Source: a virus. Taken from it: a stretch of 48,059 bases of DNA. Under the pieces are notes generated by a model that saw only the letters and a list, made by a program, of their open reading frames with translations, had not been told where the DNA came from and ran no database searches. The stretch lies in the IMG/VR virus record IMGVR_UViG_3300044705_000041, positions 1 through 48,059 of that record; one strand, given 5' to 3'. Both the position numbers and the translations under genes were made by a program. This document shows, in pieces, positions 39,075-46,656 of the stretch (positions are counted from its first letter, which is position 1; each line of letters begins with the position of its first letter).

Positions 39075-42000
39075 AAGCGGCCTCCAAAAGCGTAACCTTT
39101 GTACCTTATCCGTAGTAGTTTGTCTATGGCTCTTTATTCCTACAGCGGCCCATGCCGCAGGCGGGACTTGCCCGACCGGAGCCATCCAAAACGACGGCAA
39201 TACACTCTCTGCAAAGGGAGTTACGAGCTGCTTCTACGTTGCGGCCAACGGAGCGGACACAAACACAGGACTTTCTGAGTCGGTGCCGTGGAAACACGCA
39301 CCTGGAATGACAGGTTGCACATCGAATTGTTCTAGTACGACGCTTGCGCCGGGTGAAGGGATGATCTTTCGAGGCGGCGATACCTACCACTACACGGCCA
39401 ACACCAATACTTCAACCGACACGCCTCTGAGTGGAACTTGGAACTGGACTCACAGCGGTTCAAGCGGATCACCTTACTACATCGGCGTAGATCGCACATG
39501 GACAACTGCTGGAACGGGTCAGCCTGTCGGGAATTTCGTGCGCCCGATCTTCACGATGGACAATACACCCACAACTTCACAACCGGCGTCTTGCCCAACG
39601 GCCGCCGATGATGGGCAAACTCTCGTAAACCTTGGGGCCCATACATTCATCATCGAGGACAATCTTGAGTTCACCGGAGCCTGCACCAATGCTGGTAGCG
39701 GTGGCGGATACCTGCTATGGAGCGGGGCGTCGAACCTCTCCGTATTCAACAACTACTTTCACGGTCTGACTGGAACAACGAATTACACGAGCGACACGTT
39801 TACTTTTGCTGGGGGCAATCGAAACAACACAACGAATGTAACCACCCGAGTCGCATATAACGTATTCGACAACAGCGATGGAAGTTTCGGTAGTCGCTAT
39901 ACGCTGCCCTCTGGCCAATGCACGAGTTTCCCAAATATGGGAATCAACTGTGCTACGACTACAGGCACGCCAAGTTCGGCTAACGTGGGTGCAATCGGCT
40001 GGGCGCTCGATGAAGGCAATACCGTCGATCACAACATCTTCCGCCACGTTTCGAACGGCATGGAAGGTGGAGATTTCCTAAGCGTCCATGACAACCTGTA
40101 TGAGTACATCTTCTCCCCGCTGAATAACTCTCCGCACGGCAACGTTGCTGAGTGGTTAAGCGGCGTCCCAAGTACACCGTGCTACATCTATAACAACATT
40201 GTGCGGAACGTCAGCGACGGCGTTACATTCTGGCCGCAGTGCGACACGGGATACTTTTACAACAATGTGATGGAGAACGACTGGCACAATGGCGGATCGC
40301 CAAATGCCACGTTCTTTTCGCCGACAGGTCTAAGCAACGTTGCGGAAATCGATAGTTGGACGTACTGTAACAACACCGCAGACGGCACGGTTTACTTCGA
40401 AGCCTACCAAGGGAATGGCTCGACGCCCCATTGGGCATCGGGCAGCACAGCAACGTTTTGCAATATGCACATTCTTGGTCGCACCGTGCTCAGTGGGAGT
40501 TTTTTCCAGATCATTACTCCTTCGGTGGCAACTGTCAACGATCTCGGGGTTGAGAAATTCCAAACGACAGCGGCGGCAAACGCGCAAGGGTATCAGCTTT
40601 CGAATGACTTCCAGCCGACCAGTACGGGTGGAATCACTTACCACGCGGGCAATAACGAAACATCACTTTCTGGGCCAACCGCTGATTTGCAATCCGGCAC
40701 GAGCAACGGGTGTACAGAGGCAAGTGGCTCTGGTGGACAAGTAGTATCTTGCCCTGCAATCGCTGTCAACCTACGCGGCTCAACGTGGGACGTTGGGGCT
40801 TATCAGTTCGCACCTGCGACCGCTAGCTTTACTTGCTCACCTGGAACAATCCCGTCTAACCACAGCGGGCATATCTCAGTGGCCTGCACAGGTACGGGAA
40901 CGTCGTGGAATGGGAGCACTAACTTTACTGTTTCTGGCGTAACCGGAACGGCACTCTTTTCGAGCACGAACAATTCAGCCACAAGCCAAACTTTGCTCAT
41001 CACGACAGGGGCAAGCACAGGCACGCTGACCATCAATGACACGACAGACTCTCTGAGCACGACGATCAATGTCTCGGCTGCAAGCCTGTCAATCTCTCCG
41101 ACCACAGGCACGGCGAATTGCTCTCCGACCCTAACTCTGACTGGCACGAATACCCTCTGGACTCACGAGACAGCAGCGGGGCTATTTACCGTGAGCGGCG
41201 GCACTGGATCAAGCATTGCCACTCCGACAGTGACGAGCGACACGAGCGCTACAGCAGTCCTTACTTGTGGCTCAGCGAATGCGACGGAGACGATTACCGA
41301 TACGAGTACCACGGCGACAGCGACGTTCACCGTCTCGACTCCGACAACCCCAACTGTGACTACAGGCACGCTCGGAACTACGCAATCCACAAGCGTTAGC
41401 ATGACCTCCAGCAGTTACACCTGTACCGGATCATGCAGCGCCGTGACCTCAGAAGGCGTCTGTTACTCGACCACCAATCCGCCGACGAGTCCGTGTACAT
41501 CGGACGGAACCGCGAGTCCGTTCAATAGCACCTTGACTGGAATTCTCCCCAACACCACGTACTATGTGCGAGCATTCGCGACGAACTCGGCAGGCACCGC
41601 TTACGGAAGCGTGGTGTCATTTACCACACGCCAGGTCATTTATGCAGGTGGCACGGCGGCATCCGGAAGCACGTCTGCGAACAATTTCACCGTTTCCTAT
41701 ACTCCATCGGCCACAAACAATGCCGTGTGGGTCTACGGGTACTGTCACGGCGCAAGCCTGCCGACTTCGATGACTGTCACTGCTACAGGCTGGACATTTA
41801 CAAGTCGGATAAGTCCAGTCAGCAACGGTACAGCGGTAGCGGCAATGGCCGTAGCGATTGCGCCGAATACAAGCGCGGCCAACTTGACTATCGAATTCGA
41901 TGTTGCAGGGCCGACGCCTGTACCGTGCAATAGTTTCTACTCATACTTCGTTACGGAGGCCACAGGCAACGATCCAACTGGCGGGACAACTACCTTTGAC

Positions 42001-42333
42001 GCCGTAGGTTCTTCGGGTGCCTCTACGGGGGGTTGTAATCAGGCTGGGGCGGCGGTTACTCCAACGTCGAGCAACAATTTAGTCTGGTTTACCTGCGTCG
42101 CTGGAACGGCAAGTAATCCGGTGTCACCTTGGATACAAGGTACGCTAGATAGCTCTGGCAATCCATCGGAATACCAGTCCCTAGCTGGCGGCTCAGGTGT
42201 CGGTCAAGCGCCAAACTATGGGACTACATCCGGCAACTACATTGTTCTCGGAGTCGCGGTACAGCCAACAGCTTCTTCCTCGACTGGCCCAACCATAAAT
42301 GCGGGCACGTTCAACACTGGAACGCTGAATTGA
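39067..42333 (+). CDS. Large beta-helix adhesin / tailspike-like protein with signal peptide
   Basis: Encodes 1088 residues from GTG 39067; the frame is open upstream to 38851, but only antisense to the methyltransferase. A signal peptide ends in LFIPTAAHA. Residues about 40-610 have a right-handed beta-helix pattern of spike and lyase proteins (FYVAANGADTNTGLSESVPW, then repeated NNxF/VxHN strands such as NVFDNSDGSFG). At about 610-850 lie Ig/FN3-like Thr/Ser repeats (TVSGVTGTALF, then GVCYSTTNPPT). The last domain resembles 37789-38526. It may bind or cut surface polysaccharide. No catalytic motif can be fixed. Confidence 0.65.
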   Translation: MLISGLQKRNLCTLSVVVCLWLFIPTAAHAAGGTCPTGAIQNDGNTLSAKGVTSCFYVAANGADTNTGLSESVPWKHAPGMTGCTSNCSSTTLAPGEGMIFRGGDTYHYTANTNTSTDTPLSGTWNWTHSGSSGSPYYIGVDRTWTTAGTGQPVGNFVRPIFTMDNTPTTSQPASCPTAADDGQTLVNLGAHTFIIEDNLEFTGACTNAGSGGGYLLWSGASNLSVFNNYFHGLTGTTNYTSDTFTFAGGNRNNTTNVTTRVAYNVFDNSDGSFGSRYTLPSGQCTSFPNMGINCATTTGTPSSANVGAIGWALDEGNTVDHNIFRHVSNGMEGGDFLSVHDNLYEYIFSPLNNSPHGNVAEWLSGVPSTPCYIYNNIVRNVSDGVTFWPQCDTGYFYNNVMENDWHNGGSPNATFFSPTGLSNVAEIDSWTYCNNTADGTVYFEAYQGNGSTPHWASGSTATFCNMHILGRTVLSGSFFQIITPSVATVNDLGVEKFQTTAAANAQGYQLSNDFQPTSTGGITYHAGNNETSLSGPTADLQSGTSNGCTEASGSGGQVVSCPAIAVNLRGSTWDVGAYQFAPATASFTCSPGTIPSNHSGHISVACTGTGTSWNGSTNFTVSGVTGTALFSSTNNSATSQTLLITTGASTGTLTINDTTDSLSTTINVSAASLSISPTTGTANCSPTLTLTGTNTLWTHETAAGLFTVSGGTGSSIATPTVTSDTSATAVLTCGSANATETITDTSTTATATFTVSTPTTPTVTTGTLGTTQSTSVSMTSSSYTCTGSCSAVTSEGVCYSTTNPPTSPCTSDGTASPFNSTLTGILPNTTYYVRAFATNSAGTAYGSVVSFTTRQVIYAGGTAASGSTSANNFTVSYTPSATNNAVWVYGYCHGASLPTSMTVTATGWTFTSRISPVSNGTAVAAMAVAIAPNTSAANLTIEFDVAGPTPVPCNSFYSYFVTEATGNDPTGGTTTFDAVGSSGASTGGCNQAGAAVTPTSSNNLVWFTCVAGTASNPVSPWIQGTLDSSGNPSEYQSLAGGSGVGQAPNYGTTSGNYIVLGVAVQPTASSSTGPTINAGTFNTGTLN

Positions 42334-42449
42334 ATGAACGGCGGTTTCACGATCAACTAAGGAAGTTTATCTTTCTTCGCGGTCAATGGTTCTGCCGTTG
42401 GTGCGGATACGATGCCAAATTCAGAGAAATCCATGTCTGTAGAGGTTAG
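42330..42449 (+). CDS. Tiny CxxC protein at the start of the lysis region
   Basis: Encodes 39 residues from TTG 42330, overlapping the adhesin stop. It is basic (NERRFHDQLRKFIFLRGQW) with CRWCGYDAKF, a CxxC pair. The C-terminal part (EIHVC) adds another Cys. It could be a truncated HNH or zinc-finger fragment. The next gene overlaps by 17 bases. Confidence 0.45.
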   Translation: MNERRFHDQLRKFIFLRGQWFCRWCGYDAKFREIHVCRG

Positions 42450-42597
42450 GGGAGCGAATTGGATTCATAGACTCGCCGAACGCTTGGCAGACCGTGACCC
42501 AGAAGCAGCCAAAGAGCTAAGCCGTATCGCAGTAGCAATACGTTTGCTTGCCAGTAGTAATTCGCATTGGGGTGAGGAATGTGTTTATCGACGCTGA
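42433..42597 (+). CDS. Small helical hypothetical protein
   Basis: Encodes 54 residues from ATG 42433 (ATG 42412 is an alternative). Helical and amphipathic (WIHRLAERLADRDPEAAKEL, then SRIAVAIRLLASS). The end overlaps the two following open frames, which points to translational coupling with the lysis genes. Function is unknown. Confidence 0.5.
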   Translation: MSVEVRGANWIHRLAERLADRDPEAAKELSRIAVAIRLLASSNSHWGEECVYRR

Positions 42598-42890
42598 CGT
42601 TCATGCTCGCTTGGAAGTTGAGTTATGGGTTGTGGGCGGACTATTTGCCGTTATCGGCTGGTTTGGCCGTGCTCTGTTTCATAGTCTGCGAAATGACGTG
42701 GATGCGAATAAGGCAGGGCTTACGAAGCAGACGCGCCGTACCGACCGCCACGAAACCGAAATCGTTGACAAACTCCGTGACGGAAATCCCTTCCCGCCCC
42801 TTGATTGAACGTGCCAACGGGCATACGACTTGGCCCACAGCCCTAACTATCTGCTTCGTCATTGGGATGATCTTCTATGTTCTCAATTGA
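42579..42890 (+). CDS. Overlapping membrane protein, holin-region candidate B
   Basis: Encodes 103 residues from ATG 42579, two bases before candidate A's start, in another frame. Two hydrophobic regions (about 5-42, including YLPLSAGLAVLCFIVCE, and 84-101, TALTICFVIGMIFYVL). Only its last 27 codons lie outside the overlap. A shorter version starting at GTG 42777 would be a 37-residue single-helix protein. Either could be a holin or antiholin. Confidence 0.4.
   Translation: MCLSTLTFMLAWKLSYGLWADYLPLSAGLAVLCFIVCEMTWMRIRQGLRSRRAVPTATKPKSLTNSVTEIPSRPLIERANGHTTWPTALTICFVIGMIFYVLN
42581..42808 (+). CDS. Small membrane protein, holin-region candidate A
   Basis: Encodes 75 residues from GTG 42581, with GAGG just upstream. 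One hydrophobic segment (about 14-33, LWVVGGLFAVIGWFGRALF) is followed by a charged coiled-coil tail (NDVDANKAGLTKQTRRTDRH, then ETEIVDKLRDGNPF). Codon positions are strongly coding (many GNN codons). Next to the transglycosylase, it is a likely holin-associated protein. It overlaps, in another frame, with 42579-42890. Confidence 0.55.
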   Translation: MFIDADVHARLEVELWVVGGLFAVIGWFGRALFHSLRNDVDANKAGLTKQTRRTDRHETEIVDKLRDGNPFPPLD

Positions 42891-43311
42891 GCAGCGCAAA
42901 TCTCTTAGCGCAACCATCGGCGCAAAGCACGGCGTAGATCCCGTATTGCTCTGCTGTCTCGCACATCAGGAAAGTAGTTGGTGCCCGTGGGCCATACGTT
43001 ACGAGCCCGCATTCTTCGCTAGATACATTCTACCAATGGCCGACAAGCTCTCAGACACGGAGGCGAGAGCGCGGGCCTTCTCATGGGGATTGGCCCAAAT
43101 AATGGGGCAGACAGCGAGAGAGTTAGGCTTTCTCGCGGAGTTCGCATCTCTGTGCGATCCAGAAATAGGGTTGGAGTGGGGAGCCGTGAAGCTCAAGCAA
43201 TGCCTCGATGCGCATAAGGGTGACGAAAAAGCCGCTTTAGAGATGTACAACGGGGGCGGAAATCCTGACTATGCCGATGAAGTGCTTGCTCATTGGGCTA
43301 TTTATATCTAG
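42877..43311 (+). CDS. SLT-type lytic transglycosylase (endolysin)
   Basis: Encodes 144 residues from ATG 42877. The SLT/lysozyme-like core is clear: HQESSW with catalytic Glu32, then SWGLAQIMGQTARELGF (the GLxQI block) and PEIGLEWGAVKLKQCL. It ends with EMYNGGGNPDYADEVL. It cleaves peptidoglycan at the end of the lytic cycle. It lacks a signal peptide, so it probably depends on a holin encoded just upstream or downstream. Confidence 0.9.
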   Translation: MFSIEQRKSLSATIGAKHGVDPVLLCCLAHQESSWCPWAIRYEPAFFARYILPMADKLSDTEARARAFSWGLAQIMGQTARELGFLAEFASLCDPEIGLEWGAVKLKQCLDAHKGDEKAALEMYNGGGNPDYADEVLAHWAIYI

Positions 43312-43477
43312 CGTCTTGCCTTCGGTGTCCGCCGAAAAGCCATTGCTCAATTACGAATTGCCGCCAAGCTGTGTTGAAAAAGTAGTCCTGATTGGTTGTT
43401 CCGGCGAGCCCATGAAGTGTAAGTCAGCCCTTGTTCGGTTTAAGTCTGAGAAGTGCCTGATTCTGGAGGCGCAGTGA
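43277..43477 (+). CDS. Small secreted Cys-containing protein
   Basis: Encodes 66 residues from ATG 43277 (ATG 43271 is also in frame), overlapping the transglycosylase end. A signal peptide (MKCLLIGLFISSVLPSVSA) precedes a 45-residue mature part with four Cys (SCVEKVVLIGCSGEPMKCK ... KCLIL), probably two disulfides. A periplasmic lysis accessory or a spanin-like role is possible. No lipobox is visible. Confidence 0.55.
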   Translation: MKCLLIGLFISSVLPSVSAEKPLLNYELPPSCVEKVVLIGCSGEPMKCKSALVRFKSEKCLILEAQ

Positions 43478-43704
43478 ACTTTATCGAGAGATTAGTAGTC
43501 AAAAAGGAGATTGATTACGCCATGAAAGCACTGAAAACTCATTGGCCAGCAGTGTTCCACATTATCGCTTTGGCCCTAGTTTTTCTCGATCCTTCAATCA
43601 GTAACTACCTTCACCATGCGGGACAGGCAGGAGCTACAGGGCTTGTGCTCTGGGCGGAGGTTATGCGCTGGTTGAAGAGTCCGATTCCGGGCGGGACGCA
43701 GTAG
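43474..43704 (+). CDS. Small membrane protein, holin candidate C
   Basis: Encodes 76 residues from GTG 43474, with GGAGGCG upstream. A charged amphipathic start (FIERLVVKKEIDYAMKAL) precedes two hydrophobic segments (about 31-45, VFHIIALALVFLD, and 54-67, AGQAGATGLVLWAEV). The size and two-helix layout suit a class II holin. It follows the transglycosylase, as holins sometimes do. Confidence 0.55.
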   Translation: MNFIERLVVKKEIDYAMKALKTHWPAVFHIIALALVFLDPSISNYLHHAGQAGATGLVLWAEVMRWLKSPIPGGTQ

Positions 43705-43877
43705 CTCATTTCACACGCAAATCTAACACACCGGAATTTGGAGCCGATACCGAACGCTTTGAATGGGTCTAGACCAAAAGGCGATTGCGCCTTTCCATTC
43801 TCGCTATCTGAAAAGACTGTCGGTCGGCAATTTCAGTTTTACCACTTCGCACTTCAACTCACAAAGGAAAAACACAC

Positions 43878-44072
43878 ATGGAACATGTTTGTCCGAATTG
43901 TGGCTATTGCCCAAATTGCGGTAGACGCAACCTACAACCCGTAAACCCAGTTCAGCCGTACATCCCGGCGCCGTACTATCCGCAGCCGATTTGGTATTGG
44001 AACCCATATTCCACGCCGACCGTGACATGCGGCGGTTATTACTCAAACTCCGCAGGAGGAACGATTCAATGA
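43878..44072 (+). CDS. Zinc-ribbon plus Pro/Tyr-rich small protein
   Basis: Encodes 64 residues from ATG 43878, with AAAGGA upstream. It begins CPNCGYCPNCGRR, a compact Cys4 ribbon, followed by a Pro/Tyr/Trp-rich tail (YIPAPYYPQPIWYWNPY). The stop overlaps the next start. A longer open frame beginning at 43738 overlaps it and is less credible. Confidence 0.6.
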   Translation: MEHVCPNCGYCPNCGRRNLQPVNPVQPYIPAPYYPQPIWYWNPYSTPTVTCGGYYSNSAGGTIQ

Positions 44073-44596
44073 AACTCTCTTTCGCGTTCGTATTCGTGCT
44101 GCTCGGGGCTCTAGCCTTTGGGCAGACACCCAACCCTAACCCAGCGGCCAACGTCGCAACGAATCAGGGTCAGTTCACTCTGTCTGCGAAAGTCGTGCCT
44201 TTATTCGCTAAGACTGGCACAATCCCAGCGGCAGACGTAGGTGGAACCTTCGCCGTGACGAAAAATGTCTCTCTACGCTCAGACAATATCGTGGCAGCGG
44301 ATCGGCAAGGCTATTTCGGGAGCGTTCAGTACTTCCTGTCCAGTCCGAAGATTCTCTCTAAGACGAACTTCGACCCGTCAACTTTTCAGTTCTATCTCTC
44401 AGCGGGCGGCGGATTCGTAAACAACGGAGTGGATCAGCGGCCCGGGCTTTTAGCTCGCGGCGGGGTCAATTACGATCCTACTCACACCGGACACTTCACG
44501 GTTAATCTCGTAGAGGCCGGAGTCATTTCGGGAAACATCGTGAATCAGGGTGGTGTAAAACCCATGATTTCCGGCGGCCTTTCGCTAGGGTGGTAG
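44069..44596 (+). CDS. Secreted outer-membrane-like beta-barrel protein
   Basis: Encodes 175 residues from ATG 44069, with AGGAGGA upstream. A signal peptide (MKLSFAFVFVLLGALAFG) is followed by alternating amphipathic strands (FTLSAKVVPLF, GYFGSVQYFLSS, FQFYLSAGGGFV, RPGLLARGGVNYD) and a last strand ending GGLSLGW. A C-terminal aromatic residue is typical of outer-membrane barrels. The design recalls phage OM proteins such as Lom that alter the lysogen surface. This is a structural inference. Confidence 0.55.
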   Translation: MKLSFAFVFVLLGALAFGQTPNPNPAANVATNQGQFTLSAKVVPLFAKTGTIPAADVGGTFAVTKNVSLRSDNIVAADRQGYFGSVQYFLSSPKILSKTNFDPSTFQFYLSAGGGFVNNGVDQRPGLLARGGVNYDPTHTGHFTVNLVEAGVISGNIVNQGGVKPMISGGLSLGW

Positions 44597-44599
44597 CCA

Positions 44600-44803
44600 G
44601 TGCCAGTCATCCTGCCGAAACTCCCGCTGAATGACCGTGATCGTGCTTGGGTAGACGCGATAAAGCGTTACCTAGGTGACGGTCATGGGCCAGTTCCGGT
44701 CTACCGCAATCAGGACGGCACGGTGAACGCCGTCGCTACTATCGACTCACTGATGCGAATGTACGACATCAAGTCAAAGTTGACGCCCGTGGTAAAGTCT
44801 TAG
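44600..44803 (+). CDS. Small hypothetical protein closing the late operon
   Basis: Encodes 67 residues from GTG 44600. Composition is ordinary (NDRDRAWVDAIKRYLGDGHG, then NAVATIDSLMRMYDIKSK). It lies 3 bases after the beta-barrel gene stop and 35 bases before the terminator, so it is the last gene of the operon. No family is recognised. Confidence 0.55.
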   Translation: MPVILPKLPLNDRDRAWVDAIKRYLGDGHGPVPVYRNQDGTVNAVATIDSLMRMYDIKSKLTPVVKS

Positions 44804-44837
44804 CACTAGGCGCTTAACCAACATGCAATCGAGGGGA

Positions 44838-44866
44838 GCCCGTCAGCGATGGCGGGCTTTTCGTTT
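44838..44866 (+). terminator. Rho-independent terminator with GNRA loop
   Basis: GCCCGTCA-GCGA-TGGCGGGC (44838-44857) folds into an 8-bp stem (one G-T wobble) with a GCGA tetraloop and is followed by TTTTCGTTT. It ends the late operon after 44803. Confidence 0.85.
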
Positions 44867-45217
44867 GCGCCGAAGTTTCCCACAGTCAGAGTGTAAAAAT
44901 TCCTCTTGCGCTAATGCCCTACCGATAGTGCATCCTGAGTTCTGTTTCGGGAATTTGAACAGGTTTTCATTCAGTCAATAGCGCAAAGGTGCTAAGTGCA
45001 TGGCACGAAAGTACCAGATTGAGCTGTGGCGCATTTTGGCGCTTGCGAATGCCGTAAGTCTATGTCCGCAAGGCAGTTTTCTGTCGTTTTAACCGTCCGT
45101 TAACCCAATTGTAAAGATTCGTCAAATTTATTGAAAACTATCGTGCTCCGATACATCATCTTGCTCAACCTATGTACGAGGGGAATAGGCGCAAGCAAAT
45201 GAAAACAAGGGGCCACC
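44867..45217. other. Gene-free 350-bp region before the integrase
   Basis: No open frame with a good start is seen. It is AT-richer, especially 45090-45160 (AACCCAATTGTAAAGATTCG and TTGAAAAC stretches). Weak promoter-like pieces (TTGTAA at about 45110, TTGAAA at about 45133) are present but no full consensus. Arm-type integrase sites or control elements may lie here; nothing can be assigned. Confidence 0.4.
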
Positions 45218-46264
45218 GTGGGTGCTCTGCTCGTGCCAACTGCCGCACTAACGCAGCTCTGTATCTTGGAGTGCCTGAAAGCGTGGCTAGAGACGCAACG
45301 TTATCATCTCTCTCCGCGAACCTTCCAAGATTACGGGTATTACATAACCGAGATTGACCGAACTCTTCGCATCATTTACGAAGAGCGTGCGCTACCCTTT
45401 TACGACGAGGCAACGATATTAGACATCGACGGCGACCTCATCCGGGCCTACCAGCACAAACGCCGGGAAAAGGCCCAATTCGGGCTAATCAACAAAGAGA
45501 CTGGAATTATCAAGATGGTGCGGGAGCGCGTTGGCCGACCGTTTGCCGAACATGAATACACGCGGCTACCAAAACCAAAGAATTACGAATTTCCAGGACG
45601 CAAGCTGGAACCTTCCGAAGAAGCCGTTTGGGAAAGAACATGCATAGCCGCTGCGGACCGTCAGGGCTGGGACGTAGCAGCGCTGTGCTCGCTAATAACC
45701 GTCAAAGCTGGGCCTCGCAGGTGCGAGCTGTTGAATGCAAAGCTCAAGGATGTGTCGATTGGACAGCCGACCACGCTTTTCGTACAACGGCGCGGAGCCA
45801 AGCGTGTTACGAGTGAGCGCATTGTGGTTCTAATCGGTCGCGCGGAGTGGGCCATGATCCGACTTTTGAAGCGTGCGCGCGAAGTATGCGGTTGCGCCGA
45901 TCCTGAGCACTTTCTGATTCCATTCACAAACCGCGATCACAGTTTTGACCCCACCCGTCCGGCCAAGGGATTCCGTTCTGGCATGGATCACTTGCACGGC
46001 ATTTCCAACACGAAGTTTCGTTACCACGATCAAAGACATCACGCAGCCAGCAAAGCTCTCAGCCACCCGTCCGTCCCTCTCGCTGCTGCCAGAAAACAAT
46101 TTGGCAATCTCGGCGTGCTCGAAAAAATCTACTACCACGCCGATCTCGCAACTCTCGCAGTCGTAGCTGCTGCCGCCGCTGGAGAACCTGTGCAAAACCA
46201 AGCAGCGACTCCGCGTAAACCTCCAAAGAATCAACGTGGTAACAATTACGAAAAAAGTGCTTGA
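45218..46264 (+). CDS. int: Tyrosine recombinase (phage integrase)
   Basis: Encodes 348 residues from GTG 45218, with AGGGG upstream. The N-terminal about 120 residues form the helical core-binding part (LSPRTFQDYGYYITEIDRTL). The catalytic domain shows the first Arg in AGPRRCEL (167/168), HDQRH (His270-x-x-Arg273) and the nucleophile in LEKIYYHAD (Tyr305/306). The usual third-box His is replaced by Asn in KQFGNLG. It catalyses site-specific integration. The tRNA fragment 310 bases downstream is the probable attachment core. Confidence 0.88.
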   Translation: MGALLVPTAALTQLCILECLKAWLETQRYHLSPRTFQDYGYYITEIDRTLRIIYEERALPFYDEATILDIDGDLIRAYQHKRREKAQFGLINKETGIIKMVRERVGRPFAEHEYTRLPKPKNYEFPGRKLEPSEEAVWERTCIAAADRQGWDVAALCSLITVKAGPRRCELLNAKLKDVSIGQPTTLFVQRRGAKRVTSERIVVLIGRAEWAMIRLLKRAREVCGCADPEHFLIPFTNRDHSFDPTRPAKGFRSGMDHLHGISNTKFRYHDQRHHAASKALSHPSVPLAAARKQFGNLGVLEKIYYHADLATLAVVAAAAAGEPVQNQAATPRKPPKNQRGNNYEKSA

Positions 46265-46290
46265 CAGGTATACCATGTGTGTTCTAGCTT
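46261..46290 (+). promoter_or_regulatory. Promoter with an overlapping palindromic operator
   Basis: TTGACA (46261-46266, across the integrase stop codon) is a perfect -35 box. A weak -10 (TAGCTT) follows after 18 bases. In the spacer sits the perfect palindrome GGTATACC (46267-46274) inside ACAGGTATACCATGT. Transcription would begin within a few bases of ATG 46299, giving a nearly leaderless mRNA. An autoregulating repressor is plausible. Confidence 0.5.
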
Positions 46291-46298
46291 GTTCCTGT

Positions 46299-46508
46299 AT
46301 GGCAGCAAAGTCTAAAGAGTTTGCGAGTCTGAGGTTGCCAATCAGTCTACGCCGGAAAGTAACAGCAATCGCAAAGGCCCAGCGTTGGACGCTCTCGCAA
46401 ACCCTTCGCGTTCTAGTCGAAGAATCAGTAGATCGCCGAGAGGTTAACCCAAATGTGGCACACTTCGCGATGCCACATACCTTGGAAGCGGTTGAGGGCG
46501 ATTTTTAA
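46299..46508 (+). CDS. Ribbon-helix-helix DNA-binding protein
   Basis: Encodes 69 residues from ATG 46299; in-frame alternatives at 46275 and 46236 lie upstream of or within the promoter. FASLRLPISLRRKVTAIAKA, then WTLSQTLRVLVEESVDRRE is the Arc/MetJ/CopG pattern: a short strand (SLRLP) and two helices. It forms a dimer that binds DNA through the strand. The adjacent palindrome may be its operator. A repressor or excisionase-like role for the integrase region is possible. Confidence 0.65.
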   Translation: MAAKSKEFASLRLPISLRRKVTAIAKAQRWTLSQTLRVLVEESVDRREVNPNVAHFAMPHTLEAVEGDF

Positions 46509-46575
46509 CAATTACAGTGGTGATTGAGATGCCGTTAGCGCGTGTCGAACAAGCATCGGATTTGATGCAGCAAAC

Positions 46576-46626
46576 TTCGGATTTCTAATCCGAACGTTGC
46601 AAGTTCAAGTCTTGCCGCGCCCACCA
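46576..46626 (+). tRNA. 3' half of tRNA-Arg(UCU); probable attP core
   Basis: From the anticodon stem on, the tRNA is perfect: stem TCGGA/TCCGA (46577-46581 and 46589-46593), loop TTTCTAA with anticodon TCT (46584-46586), 5-base variable loop, T stem GCAAG/CTTGC with loop TTCAAGT, acceptor strand CGCGCCC, discriminator A and CCA. No matching 5' acceptor strand GGGCGCG is found at the right distance. A tRNA 3' half next to an integrase is the classic attP core that restores the host tRNA on integration. Confidence 0.6.
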
Positions 46627-46656
46627 TTCTCTTTCACCACCGCGTAAAGGCTAGCG

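Noticed and set aside
43738-43944. 68-codon plus-strand frame
   Set aside because: It overlaps the better-supported gene at 43878, which has a ribosome site and a zinc-ribbon motif.
46534-46626. A complete functional tRNA gene
   Set aside because: The 5' acceptor strand matches only 5 of 7 bases and the D-arm region is 34 instead of 19 bases. Only the 3' half is sound.
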